From positions 3,307,730 through 3,371,729 of the forward strand of contig OY744611.1 in NCBI GenBank assembly GCA_963556255.1: 64,000 bases of DNA. The letters run 5' to 3'. Shown here in pieces: positions 54,394 to 64,000 of this stretch. Each line of letters opens with the position of its first letter. Position 1 is the first letter of the stretch. Source of the DNA: Allolobophora icterica. Lineage: Eukaryota > Annelida > Clitellata > Crassiclitellata > Lumbricidae. Below the pieces are notes generated by a model, which was given only the letters and a program-made list of their open reading frames with translations, was not told where the DNA came from and searched no databases. A program made the position numbers and the translations under genes.

Positions 54394-55215
54394 TTTTAAT
54401 GTCATCAAATCGACTTTGTTTAAATTCCACCAAGACTCGATTGATTTGGTTTGGCACTAAGCAACAACTAAATAAGCTTGACTATTCACTGCTGGCACTC
54501 AAGTTTCCTTCTTATACCTACTCCTCCAGTGTACGCGATCTGGATGTCACTCTTGACTCCTCCCTCACCTTTACTGAACATATCTCGACTCTGACTCGCT
54601 CCTGCTTCTTCCAACTGAGACGACTGAGAGCTATCAGACGATCCACTGTACCTACTATCTTTACCTAAATTGTGCATGCATTCATTAACTCTCGGGTCGA
54701 CTACTGTAACTCGCTCCTCCTCGGTCTCCCCATGCTACGCCTCTCCCCCTCCAATCAGTCGTAAATGCTGCTGCTAGGCATATAGCACGTCTTCCTCGCT
54801 TTGCTCATATCTCCACATATATGCTTGAAGTCTTACACTGGCTCACGATTACTTCGCGGATCCAATATAAGATCCTCCTTCTCTTTTCCAAGTCCCAGCT
54901 ACGGCTTGCCATTAAATACCTCTCTGACCTTATGCGGCAACCTCTCTCTGCAACTCCTGCGCGTTCTTTGCGCTCTACTGGCCGTCTTGAACTCTTTGCC
55001 CTCGTACTAGGACCACTCTGGCCCAACGTCGAGCTTTTGCTGTCACAGGTCCCTCTGCCTGGAATGGTCTTCCATCTCGACTTCGAACTAAATTCATGAT
55101 GGGAATCTCCCTGCATCTACTCGCTTGCTCAAGACTTTTCTGTTTCCACGGGGCTCATGCACTGAGGGCGCCTCTGAATAGTTCACACTGCGAGAGGCGC
55201 CCTATAAATTACTAG
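54394..55215 (+). pseudogene. L2-like LINE reverse transcriptase, 3' half of interrupted copy
   Basis: Continues the RT interrupted at 40,623: MSSNRLCLNSTKTRLIWFG, VRDLDVTLDSSLTFTEHI, then INSRVDYCNSLLLGLP in another frame, YMLEVLHWLTITSRIQYKIL, and a C-terminal tail in shifting frames. The 3' end is GAGAGGCGCCCTATAAATTAC followed by (GATAC)n. Several stops show it was already decaying. It is the landing site of the viral element. Confidence 0.88.
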
Positions 55216-55232
55216 ATACGATACGATACGAT

Positions 55233-55888
55233 ATGTGTATATGTATGCATGTATGTATGTATGTATGTATGTATGTATGTATGTATGTATGTATGTATGC
55301 ATGTGTGTATGTATGTATGTATGTATGTATGTATGTATGTATGTATGCATGTATGTATGTATGTATGTATGTATGTATGTATGGATATATGAATGTATGC
55401 ATGTATGCTATGCATATATGTGTGTATGCATACATGTATGTATGTACGTATGTATGTATGGATGTATGTATGTATGTATACATGCATGTATGTATGCATG
55501 CATGCATGTATGTATGTATGTATGTATGTATGTATGTATGTATGTATTTATGTATGTATGTATGTATGTATGTATGTATGTATGAATGTATGTATGTATG
55601 TATGTATGTATGTATGAATGCATGTATGTATGTATGTGTTTATGTATGTATGTATGTGTAATGTGTATATGTACGTATGTATGTATTTGTGTAAGTATGT
55701 ATGGGTGCATGTATGTATGTATGTATCTATGTATGTATGTATGTATGTATGTATGTATGTATGTATGTATGTATGTATGTATGTATGTATGTGTGTATGT
55801 ATGTATGTATGTATGTATGTATGTATGTATGTATGTATGTATGTATGTATGTATGTATGTGTGTATGTATGTATGTATTTATGTGTGG
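55233..55888. repeat. (ATGT)n array, about 650 bp
   Basis: Long ATGT array with GCAT, GAAT and GTGT variants, directly after the LINE tail. Several long Met/Tyr/Val/Cys and His/Thr/Tyr ORFs in five frames are artefacts. Confidence 0.98.
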
Positions 55889-56225
55889 TATGTGACCAGA
55901 GCATCAAATGGGCAACTATAATTTTCACGACGAGACATATTCGTCATCCGCGTATGGCAATAGCAATGAAAACTTTTATATGTAGAATGCTTTATTCATA
56001 TTAACTTGATGACAGTTGTTTACATGTTGTATGTACACCGGAGTGCGTCTTGCAGGCGGTAAAAATAAAGAATATACTTACTTACTTACTTACTTATTTC
56101 CATGATGAGACATACTCGTCATCCACAGCGAGGAGGTTAATGATGGCGATGAGAGTTTTTATTGTTGACGATGATGGTTCATGAATATGATTGATAATAA
56201 TTGATCGTAATGAATATGACGTGAC
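55889..56225. other. Non-coding; short duplicated segment
   Basis: TTCACGACGAGACATATTCGTCATCC (55,923) and TTTCCATGATGAGACATACTCGTCATCC (56,097) are related, followed in both cases by GGCAATAG/GGCGATGAG and AAAACTTTTAT/GAGTTTTTAT. A (TTAC)n tract is at 56,079-56,095. No gene. Confidence 0.5.
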
Positions 56226-56600
56226 TGGTCCAGCACGCCTTTGCCTTTAAATCTCTTCATTGGCCAAAAGTTCATGAGCGCAACCAAAGTGTTTCTCTTA
56301 CCTACAACGCCCTTCAAAACTCTCCACCGTCTTATATTCGCCAGATCTACTCGTTCCTCATCGGATGTTTATTTCGGTTGAAGTCTTCTCTTCTCTGAAT
56401 TTCTGCATCCGCTCCTTTTTCTACGTTGCGGCAGCTATTTTGAACAAACTACCAAAAGATCTCCCCAGTTCGCCCATCCTCCTCCCTCGTCCATTAATCT
56501 CTTCACCACTCTGCTAGCCCTCTCTACTGCAGTTCTGACGACTGAAAACCTATAAGAGCTTCTGCAAGCTAAACTGTTATGGTTCTACTGTTTAACCACC
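56226..56600 (+). pseudogene. CR1-like LINE RT C-terminal fragment
   Basis: Plus-strand frames include LTYNALQNSPPSYIRQIYS, then a serine/arginine segment and AAAILNKLPKDLPSSP, the C-terminal order of CR1/L2 RTs. Stops and frame changes throughout. Confidence 0.6.
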
Positions 56601-56689
56601 CCATGACCACGTATTTTAATTTAAGCCGCACTTGACTATGCTTTTCAACTGTCTTCCTACATGCAATCCTACATGAAATATGCAAGCAC

Positions 56690-56833
56690 TTGGAGTAACT
56701 ATTGGTATTATGTGGCGCAAATGTCGGAGCGCATTTGTCGCTGATTTTATGTAGCTATTGTCGGGCTGCTTGTGGCGCATTTGTAGGGGCGCATTTGTCA
56801 GGGCGGTTTTGTCCACAGCGCTTTTGCGGATCA
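56690..56833. repeat. Solo right end of the GCGCAATTGTCGGG Mutator-like family
   Basis: Shares GTATTATGTGGCGCAAATGTCGG with 36,339-36,361, continues with tandem GCGCATTTGTCGG units, and ends GGATCACC, like the GGGTCACC end at 36,461. The left end is missing. Confidence 0.65.
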
Positions 56834-56999
56834 CCCGCGTCTATACTCGCGTCTACTTGCCAAAAAACTATTATAAGAGAACTGCGTCGTCATTTGCGAT
56901 TATATTCCTTCAGGTTAAAGCGCATTTTAATAATAACACTTTAGGGCATAGTTACATAGGCGCCGACTTTTAGTAAAAGGCACTGAGGCAAGAATTATG

Positions 57000-58384
57000 G
57001 ATCAACCGGGTAGACATTTTCCACCGAATACCGAATCCAAGTATTCGGTACTTGGGTACGAACCGAGTACTATTTGTTCCATATGCAAAGCTTCACATTT
57101 TCATGCAATGACAACTCATCGAAATAAAGTTGTGTACTTGTAATAACTGACCAATACATTTTGAATTTTAGAAATAAATAATGAAATGGACTTGACTTCC
57201 GTTGTGGACTTCCGGTGTTAGTGTTTTTTGTACTTTTCCTTATCAAAATGAATATGCTAGATGAAGCTCAAAGCTGATATTATGAGTCTACTAATTCCGG
57301 AAAGTGAGACAAACAAGCAACTATTTGAGTGTACAGTATTTGCCGAGGCGAATTGTACCGAAAACGGGATATTCGGCCGAGGCATATGTCCGAGGCGATT
57401 TCCGCTTATTCCCCAGCAAGAATTTCGGTCCTCTGATCCCGTGATCGGATGATCCCATCGCCTATCCTGTCCTGTCTTCCCTCTACCTTCAAGCTCTTTC
57501 AACTGGGAAGAGACTAATTGTTATACTATGCAACAGTAATTCCTCTTTGCTCAAGCACACAACAACCACGAATATTACTTAACGAAAAAATTTCAGTTTT
57601 CTGTAACTACTAACTAGTAATAACTAACTGCTTTCACTTTCACTAACAAATCTGATGTTATAGCAGTCACAGACACACGCACACACACACACACACACGC
57701 ACAGTTTACCAGTAAGACAGACTTTAGTCTCAGTCTTACTACAACTCAGGCCTGTATTAACCACGGTTCCAGTGATCCACAGACCCAGGCCTACTAAACA
57801 TTTCAAAGTAAGGGGCCTACCATTAGTACGCTGCATTAGAAATTTTAACTATTATTTTAGTTTTCAAATGCTACATTGTTGACATGTAATGACTGAAATA
57901 TGTTTAAACACGCTAGTTTTACTGCAAACGATAATCACTTGCGAATGGACAGCCAAGACAATATTATTATGAGATTTGATCATTAGCTCCTTTAGGCCGT
58001 TAGTGTTCCCACTACAGTTTACTCTGCTGAGGCTGCTTATGGCCTCTTCCGCCCATCACTGTCGGGCGTCGGCACTTTTGAATCAATTCCCGTCAGTGCC
58101 AACCAAACCATCGTCTGTCCATCGTCTGTCCAAATGTTGCAATAATGAAGGAATAGAATTTTTAATCGTGATTTCCGAATGGTTGCATTGCTCTTCGTAT
58201 ATAGCATGCACTTCCTGTGTCTAACTGCAGCGGTGAAAGATCGTTAGTGCATCAAAAAAGCTTTAAGATCTACGATGGGACATGACAGACTGACAAATTG
58301 AACACTTATGAACATTGAGTGTGAAATTGTAGAACGACTAGATTTTCAGGATATTGTTGGCAGTTTTTTAATTATGAAAGCATT
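57000..58384. other. No recognisable gene
   Basis: A patch of GTATTCGGTACTTGG words near 57,020-57,070 is reminiscent of 15,360-15,470. A short (CA)n lies at 57,672-57,700. The ORFs have no motif. Confidence 0.45.
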
Positions 58385-58438
58385 AATATTTATGAATTTT
58401 AAACTGTGTACGACCACAGTTTAAAATTCATAAATATT
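58385..58438. repeat. Perfect 24-bp hairpin palindrome
   Basis: The arms 58385-58408 and 58415-58438 are exact complements (starting AATATTTATGAATTTTAAAC), spacer TACGAC (6 nt). AT-rich, non-coding. Confidence 0.95.
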
Positions 58439-58529
58439 TGTTCTATTATTTAAATTTTATCAACTCTTTTTGGTTGAACATATTATATTAGGGGCTTATT
58501 AGGCAATTTTGGAACCAGGCCTACATCAT

Positions 58530-59356
58530 GTTAATCCGGCACTGCTTCAGCTTCATGGCGAATGTATTTTGTCGGACATTTACTTATGAATTCGTCAAGA
58601 ACTGTGTCAATGTCCACTGCTTCCTGGTACGCTCGATGACGGATCAAACCTGCAATGGTGTTTAATCTTGTCTGTGTCATTGTGTTTCCAGTCGCTGTCG
58701 CGTCTCTCTAAATCGTATCGTGGCCTATAGAGAGCGCGGCACATTCAATCTTGAGCCAAAGGAGGTTTTCTAGTATTTTTCATCAACAGCCTACATACAA
58801 AGCCTACATATACCAATCTCTATCATTTTCAATTCATATCCGAGTTCCTCTTCACCATTAGTCTCCAAAGCCCGTCTGAGGCGTGCTCGCTGTCCTACAA
58901 TTCCTGTTTTCTCCTCCCCTCCCCTCCGCTCCTCCACGATCCCTTGTATCGCCCCATTAGTCTTGCTGAGCCGACTCCAGGCCGGTAGGGTGGAACGCAG
59001 GCAGGCAGGCAGGCAGGCAGAGATAAAGACAGACAAAGATGTTAGTGGAGAAACCTTGAAGGCAGACAGCTGCCCGGATTGCACACAAGTCGGCCGATGT
59101 CAGATTCCTCGACTCTGGGGTGATTGCGGCGAAGGGATGGATGGAGGGGTACTCTTCGGATGACGTGACCTCCAGCGAGGGGTGAGATACTTTGAGGCAT
59201 CTGCTCTTCTTCCATCACCACGATGTGCTGGCCGTTTCTGTCATAGGCCAAGTCGGGAGACAGTCGCCCGAAACAAAAGAATGCCCTTTCAGCAGTGCAT
59301 ATAGTTACAGGTACAGTTAGACTGAGACGAACGACTTTGGTCAATCCTGGCAACAT
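58530..59356 (-). pseudogene. hAT transposase C-terminal remnant, interrupted
   Basis: On the minus strand about 59,356-59,230 reads LTKVVRLSLTVPVTICTAERAFFCF, the SAERxFS-like core of the hAT dimerisation domain. About 58,700-58,530 reads TMTQTRLNTIAGLI followed by DTVLDEFI, the usual next block. Between them lies about 500 bp (58,730-59,110) related to 1,620-1,870. This shows one hAT family with at least two copies in the window. Confidence 0.65.
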
Positions 59357-59499
59357 AATTATGTCTCACCATGACATCTGATTGCGGCAACTCAACGACG
59401 TCACAAAAACTCGCATTTTGAAATTTTTTTATTTTGAATGGCCAAAAGGTACTGGGGCGAAAACATACTCTCGTCCACGAACCTTGGCGAGTACTGGGG

Positions 59500-60335
59500 C
59501 GAAAGTCCCTGTTGCCCCTGTGGACTCATCGCCTATGCATAGTTAGCTATTCAAAGTAACTGTACAAGCATGAAGAGAATAAGGAAAAAGAAAGAATTTT
59601 CAATTGATGTTGGATCGAATCAGCACTTTATTAATGTTTAGGCCTACAATTCAGATTTTATATAGGGAACAGTAGGCGAGTTCTCAGACTCTTCAGCTCT
59701 AGACAAAACTGAATGTTCTGGACACGGGCAGTTCTATAAGAAACTCATTAACAGGCTTTACAAAAGTTAGATTACAACCTATCCGTGGGAAATACATAAG
59801 CAACGTAGAGACCATGCACATTTCAGTTTTAAAGCTATAAAAGTTGAGATCATTAGGATTTTTCTTTAAATGAGATCTTACTTAATTCTGGCTAATAGAA
59901 ATGGATCTGAATTTGCATTAGTTTATTTTGAGAAATGATGATAGTTACGACGACGACCAAGACTCCAGCGTTTATTGTGTGCGCCATATACATGGATGAG
60001 TGTTTTCGTGTTTAAATGCGCATGTGCGTGTGCTGGTCGGCTTTTGTGATAAACTATTAAGTTCTGCTGTGTGGTGCCTTGTTTCCATCAGATGCATGTG
60101 TCTGAGATCCCTGTGAAAAACAGCTCGGAGTTTTTATGTCAGTTTCTTTGGTCTCTGTTGCCACATTAATCTCTTTGGCTCTGATCCAAGTAGGCTTTTA
60201 TTTCAGAGCACTACCCTTGTTGAGTCTCAATGTCTGGCAACTAATTCACCCTTTATTAACTGCTCATTTCGCTATGCTTTCCAGACGCCCGCTGTTTAAT
60301 TACGCCTTTAAGCTTATCTGATTTCCTCTGGAGTT
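59500..60335. other. No recognisable gene
   Basis: ACTGGGGCGAAA is repeated at 59,451 and 59,493 and may mark a transposon end. Otherwise short ORFs only. Confidence 0.45.
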
Positions 60336-60337
60336 TA

Positions 60338-60475
<138 letters not shown>

Positions 60476-60845
60476 GGAAGCATGTGGCTTCAGAGCTGGA
60501 AAACGGCAGAGGATGACTAAGTAGGCTGCTGAAGTTACAATCTCCAAATATGGTCAGGAGTTGGCCTTATATCCTTATATGGACAGACGCCAGCTGCCTA
60601 AGTCAGAAGGACGGCCCCTGAAACGAATGCACAAAAAGAGCTGCATTATGCATAGAGTGAGAATCGTTACTGATCGTTACTGTATGCTGTATGCTGACAT
60701 TGATAAAGAATGAACTTTGCGAAACCGACGATGGGTTGGTCAACCGAATTGAAGACAGCCCTACTCGGCAGGTACCACAACCGACCGCCGCCACACAATT
60801 ATGTGTGTATATATATATACATTCATACATACAGCCATGCCTACA

Positions 60846-60951
<106 letters not shown>

Positions 60952-61279
60952 ATTTATCTATACCTACGTAACTACATACACAAGCAAAGACAGACAAACA
61001 GATATAAATATATAACATTATTACATAGTCTTACATGTAGGCCTGCAAAGTCCCACAGATAACCTACATACCCTTATTCACATTACTGCATCTAAAAATC
61101 ATGCAACTGTGCCAGAAAACATAAAAAAGATTAGAAGGGTTCCATGGCCAAAAGATTTGGAAACGCTGCTCTGCGGCATTAAACGAGATGTTGCGCCGAT
61201 TGACCCGTGTTTAAATACAGCTAGTTATAGCAGACCTAGTGAAAAAATTCACTCGGTTCGCCATAGTTTCTTTTCGACC

Positions 61280-61400
61280 AGCTCCGACATCTAGTTATAG
61301 AAGAGCCGCGGACGTCCACCTCGCTGTCCAGGAATTTAATAACATGGGATTGATATCGAATCGCAGCCAATGCGAGATATTCTGCCTTAATAACCAGGTA
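61280..61400. repeat. Fragment related to the LINE C-terminus at 37.7-38.1 kb
   Basis: GTCCACCTCG...AACATGGGATTG...GAATCGCAGCCAATGCGA resembles 38,041-38,110. Too diverged to translate. Confidence 0.5.
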
Positions 61401-61649
61401 TAGATCACTGCCTGACTGACTGATCAACCGACCGACCGACTCACTTACTCATTCTCCTACTCACTTATTTAGAGTCTGGTTAACTGATCAATCGAATGAC
61501 TGACTGACTGACTGATTGAGACAATGACTATGACTATGTTCTATGTATTACGACGTGTCCATGACTCTTGGTGAAGCATATCGTCCAGCTAATGACGTCA
61601 TAAACGTATCATTTTCTATTAATTAATAAAACGACCTTCAATCAAATAT

Positions 61650-62060
61650 TCTTTGACTGGTATCTGTTTTCAGTCGAATACTGCGCCATTCCTGATCGTA
61701 ATCGTTATCGAAATCTCCAAACTTCTAAAGCGCCACTCTAAGGCCAAGCGCAGGGTACCAGCCTATTCACAAGCGCTACGTCAAATCAGAGGGCTTCCAG
61801 AAAGGTCACATCAAATCAGAGGGGTTTTTCAAAAAAGTGGTCTAAAAGAGGTCCGAGTCCGATTTCCTGGAGGCCAGATCAAGATAGGATGCAGAGCAGC
61901 TGTAAAGACAGAGTCGTTTAGGCGAGAAGAATTGGAAAGCGGAGGATCAGATGAGTCAGGGTAGGAGTACTTGAAAAGGTGAGACTTCAATTTCGAGTAA
62001 TAAGCACGGGGGTTGATAGATAGAGGAACATGATAAAGATGAAAGGCAGGTTGCAATGAT
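61650..62060 (-). pseudogene. L2-like LINE C-terminus and tail
   Basis: The minus-strand frame has PRAYYSKLKSHLFKYSYPDS near the C-terminus, followed by a 3' tail whose complement reads CAGCCTATTCACAAGCGC at 61,759-61,777, as seen at 51,640. Only the last part of the gene is present. Confidence 0.55.
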
Positions 62061-62159
62061 GATGTAGGAACTCATAAACTGCGAAATTCAGAAAGGAGAT
62101 CTGTGAACTTAGTTTTGTGTACAGTCTTGCACTGCGAGATATTGCTGGTATATTTAGTG

Positions 62160-62600
62160 CGCTTACTTTAGTTTCACGTGTATATATATATATATATGAT
62201 AGATGTATCACGTTTATTTGTACTGACTTACCGAAGCGCCTGGCTGGCCGATCTCAGCAGCCGCGCGCGCTATATGTATATAATTAGATTTCGCTTAGGC
62301 GCACAGAAGACAGGTGTGTCAAGAGGCGCGAAGAATTATGCTGACTGTAGAAGTTTGAATTTGGTGTTCTCTGTAGGAGTGTTGCTGACTAGTTGTAATT
62401 GGATTCAGTGCTGTTTCGTTAACAAAGATATTTAAAACTGTGTTGGTGTTTAATGAAGGCTATGCTACACAGTAGAAACAAAGCTACTTATACGCAGATT
62501 TAGTGTAAAACAGTGAACATTAAATAGGCGTAGATAAGAAGGAAACAAGGAAGTCGTTAGAAGGATTGTCAACGAAGGAAAGGGTTGACATTATTGGTGG
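62160..62600 (+). promoter_or_regulatory. Candidate 5' LTR/leader of a retrotransposon
   Basis: A TATA-like CTATATGTATATAATTAG lies at 62,270-62,287, and TGGTGGCAGTGACGG at 62,596-62,610 could be a tRNA primer-binding site, as in many Gypsy-type elements. The 3' LTR is outside the window, so the LTR boundary cannot be fixed. Confidence 0.4.
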
Positions 62601-62874
62601 CAGTGACGGTGGAATAGAAACTCACGGTGGAAAAATTTACGTTATCGCCGAAGGACGTGATAGCAGAATATACGACGGTGTTAGAAGAATCTACGCGTTG
62701 TTGCCGTGTGACGAGTCTACGATATCAACGACGGTGGGACACGAGAAAACGGTATAAAAATTTCGTTGTTTTCCACGAACAAATACAAAAGAAATCCCGT
62801 TTGTTTATCGATTCACACACAAAGAAAAACCGTGACTTCTTTGAAAAGAGAAATCACCAAAGTAAACAAGTAAG

Positions 62875-64000
62875 ATGGAGAAACTAAGTGCTGAAAGACA
62901 AGCAGATATTAAGAAGATGTCTACGGAAAGGCTAAAACAGCGTTTGTGGAAAGCCGGTTTTAAAGAAGAACAATTAGAAGGTATGTCACGTGGTGACATG
63001 ATGCAAGAACTCGTCGAAGTGTGGGTGACAGAAGAAGTCGAAGAAGGTGCCGTTGGCGGTGCAGTAGAAAAGGCTATTGAAAAACCTCCTGGGCCTATGT
63101 CTATGGAGATGTTGATGCAGTGGATGATTCTGAAAGAAGAAAGAGAGGAGAAACGGAGACAAGAAGAGAAAGAAAGAGAGGAAAGGCGAAGACAAGAAGA
63201 GAAAGAGCTGAGACAGGAAGAATTACGTCTGCAGAGAGAGAAAGAAGAGAAAGCAGAACGTCTGCAGAGGGAGAAAGAAGAGAAGGCAGAGCGTCTTCAG
63301 AGAGATAAAGAAGACATGGCAGAAGTTCTGAGACAGGAAGAATTGCGTCGTCAGAGAGAGAGAGAAGATAAAGCAGAACAAGTGCGAAAGGCAGAACTTG
63401 AATTGCAAAAGCATCAGTTTGAGATTCAATTAGAACAGTTGAAAAGAGATAGAGAAGATGCTGAAAGAAGAAGACTGGAGCAGATGATTGAATTTGAAAG
63501 AGCTAGAAAAAGTGATGAAGAGGTACGTCAGCAACAGATTGAAGCAAAGAGAATGCGTGAAGAAGAAAAAGAAAAAGCGCGAACGTTAGAGTTGGAACGC
63601 GCAGAACAGATCAGACAAGAAGAACTCAAATTTCAGAAAGAAAGTTTGGAAAAGGCGGAAACAGAAAGACAAGAACGTCTAAAAATGGAAAAATCAAAAC
63701 TGACATTGAAAGAAACGCAAATGAAAGAAGAACGGGAAGCAGAAAGAAGGAAACAGCAAGAAAGTGAAACTTTGGTGTCAAAAATTAAGAAAATAGGTGA
63801 TGCAATGAAGCACGTATTGCCTATAATGCCAACTGATATGATGGAGGTGCCATTATATTTTGAAACTGTCGAGAATGCGTTTCGTAGTTTTGCTGTAGAA
63901 AAATCGTTTTGGGTTAAATTATTACTACCCTTAATGACGCCGAAAGCTCGAACTGTTCTGAATAGATTGTCATTCGATGATCTAGACAATTACGATAAAG
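62875..64000 (+). CDS. Gag-like ORF of an LTR retrotransposon (partial, runs off window)
   Basis: ATG at 62875 and open for 375 codons to the right edge with no stop. Residues about 1-70 are a helical domain (MSTERLKQRLWKAGF, then MSRGDMMQELVEVW). Residues about 80-300 are an extreme Glu/Arg/Lys/Gln coiled coil with EKEEKAERLQR repeats. From about 305 begins IMPTDMMEVPLYFETVENAF followed by FWVKLLLPLMTPKARTVL, the start of a Gypsy-type Gag core in which a 'xMP..d..evp.yF...E..f' pattern is usual. It packages the element's RNA into particles. Zinc knuckle, protease and RT are expected to the right. The frame is intact, so the copy may be young. Confidence 0.75.
   Translation, partial: MEKLSAERQADIKKMSTERLKQRLWKAGFKEEQLEGMSRGDMMQELVEVWVTEEVEEGAVGGAVEKAIEKPPGPMSMEMLMQWMILKEEREEKRRQEEKEREERRRQEEKELRQEELRLQREKEEKAERLQREKEEKAERLQRDKEDMAEVLRQEELRRQREREDKAEQVRKAELELQKHQFEIQLEQLKRDREDAERRRLEQMIEFERARKSDEEVRQQQIEAKRMREEEKEKARTLELERAEQIRQEELKFQKESLEKAETERQERLKMEKSKLTLKETQMKEEREAERRKQQESETLVSKIKKIGDAMKHVLPIMPTDMMEVPLYFETVENAFRSFAVEKSFWVKLLLPLMTPKARTVLNRLSFDDLDNYDK

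Noticed and set aside
55202..56004. Many overlapping Met/Tyr/Val/Cys and His/Thr/Tyr ORFs
   Set aside because: The ATGT array is stop-free on both strands.

Overview
The window reads as non-coding nuclear DNA of a metazoan, most likely an aquatic invertebrate. The evidence is many simple-sequence arrays, dense nested transposable elements (L2/CR1-like and RTE-like LINEs, hAT, Mutator-like, pogo-like and unclassified inverted-repeat elements), tRNA-derived SINE-like pieces, and no convincing host gene or rRNA. I cannot name the species.

The main feature is a 13.8-kb integrated Polinton/Maverick (adintovirus-like) element at about 40,624-54,388. It has 198-bp terminal inverted repeats (TIRs) that differ at one position, and a TTCACC/TCACC target duplication. 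It sits inside the reverse-transcriptase gene of an older L2-like LINE, whose halves abut it at 40,096-40,623 and 54,389-55,215. From left to right it carries, on the minus strand, a hydrophobic accessory protein, a beta-rich protein, a 729-aa fibre-like protein with phage-tail repeats, an adenain-type cysteine protease, a pX/core-like virion protein and a double-jelly-roll-type major capsid protein. On the plus strand follow a phospholipase-A2 minor virion protein and a DDE retroviral-type integrase. Last, on the minus strand, is a protein-primed family B DNA polymerase. The protease has no AUG of its own for its N-terminal part. It lies in the -1 frame behind a canonical A AAA AAC heptamer that sits directly before the stop of the upstream ORF. 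The polymerase has one in-frame TAA and no start, the capsid ORF has no in-frame start ATG, and I found no packaging ATPase. The copy therefore looks defective, yet its TIRs are almost unchanged.

Left part (1-40 kb): a hAT element at 1,487-5,033 with GTCGTGGC duplications, invaded by a 2.5-kb structure with about 770-bp inverted arms around an RTE fragment and a CA array. Then come a (GATA)n array, hAT and pogo remnants, a FLYWCH-containing Mutator-like element at 11,130-11,878, a TAGGGTGGT-ended element at 12,345-14,249, a second Mutator-like element at 15,773-16,626, a 1.4-kb inverted-repeat element at 17,051-18,440, a decayed LINE RT at 18.6-19.7 kb, a second TAGGGTGGT element at 21,691-22,875 with a nested hAT MITE, LINE fragments at 25 and 28 kb, and (TCAG)n and (TC)n arrays. 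A 4.2-kb GC-ended hAT-like element at 31,019-35,231 contains two further hAT elements. It is followed by a third Mutator-like element built around (CATC)n at 35,750-36,461, and an RTE fragment flanked by 102-bp direct repeats.

Right part (55-64 kb): a long (ATGT)n array, CR1-like and hAT transposase fragments, a perfect 24-bp hairpin, (TA)n arrays, a LINE end, and at the right edge the 5' part of an LTR retrotransposon whose Gag-like ORF runs off the window. Family names come from recognised motifs and remembered families; no database search was run.
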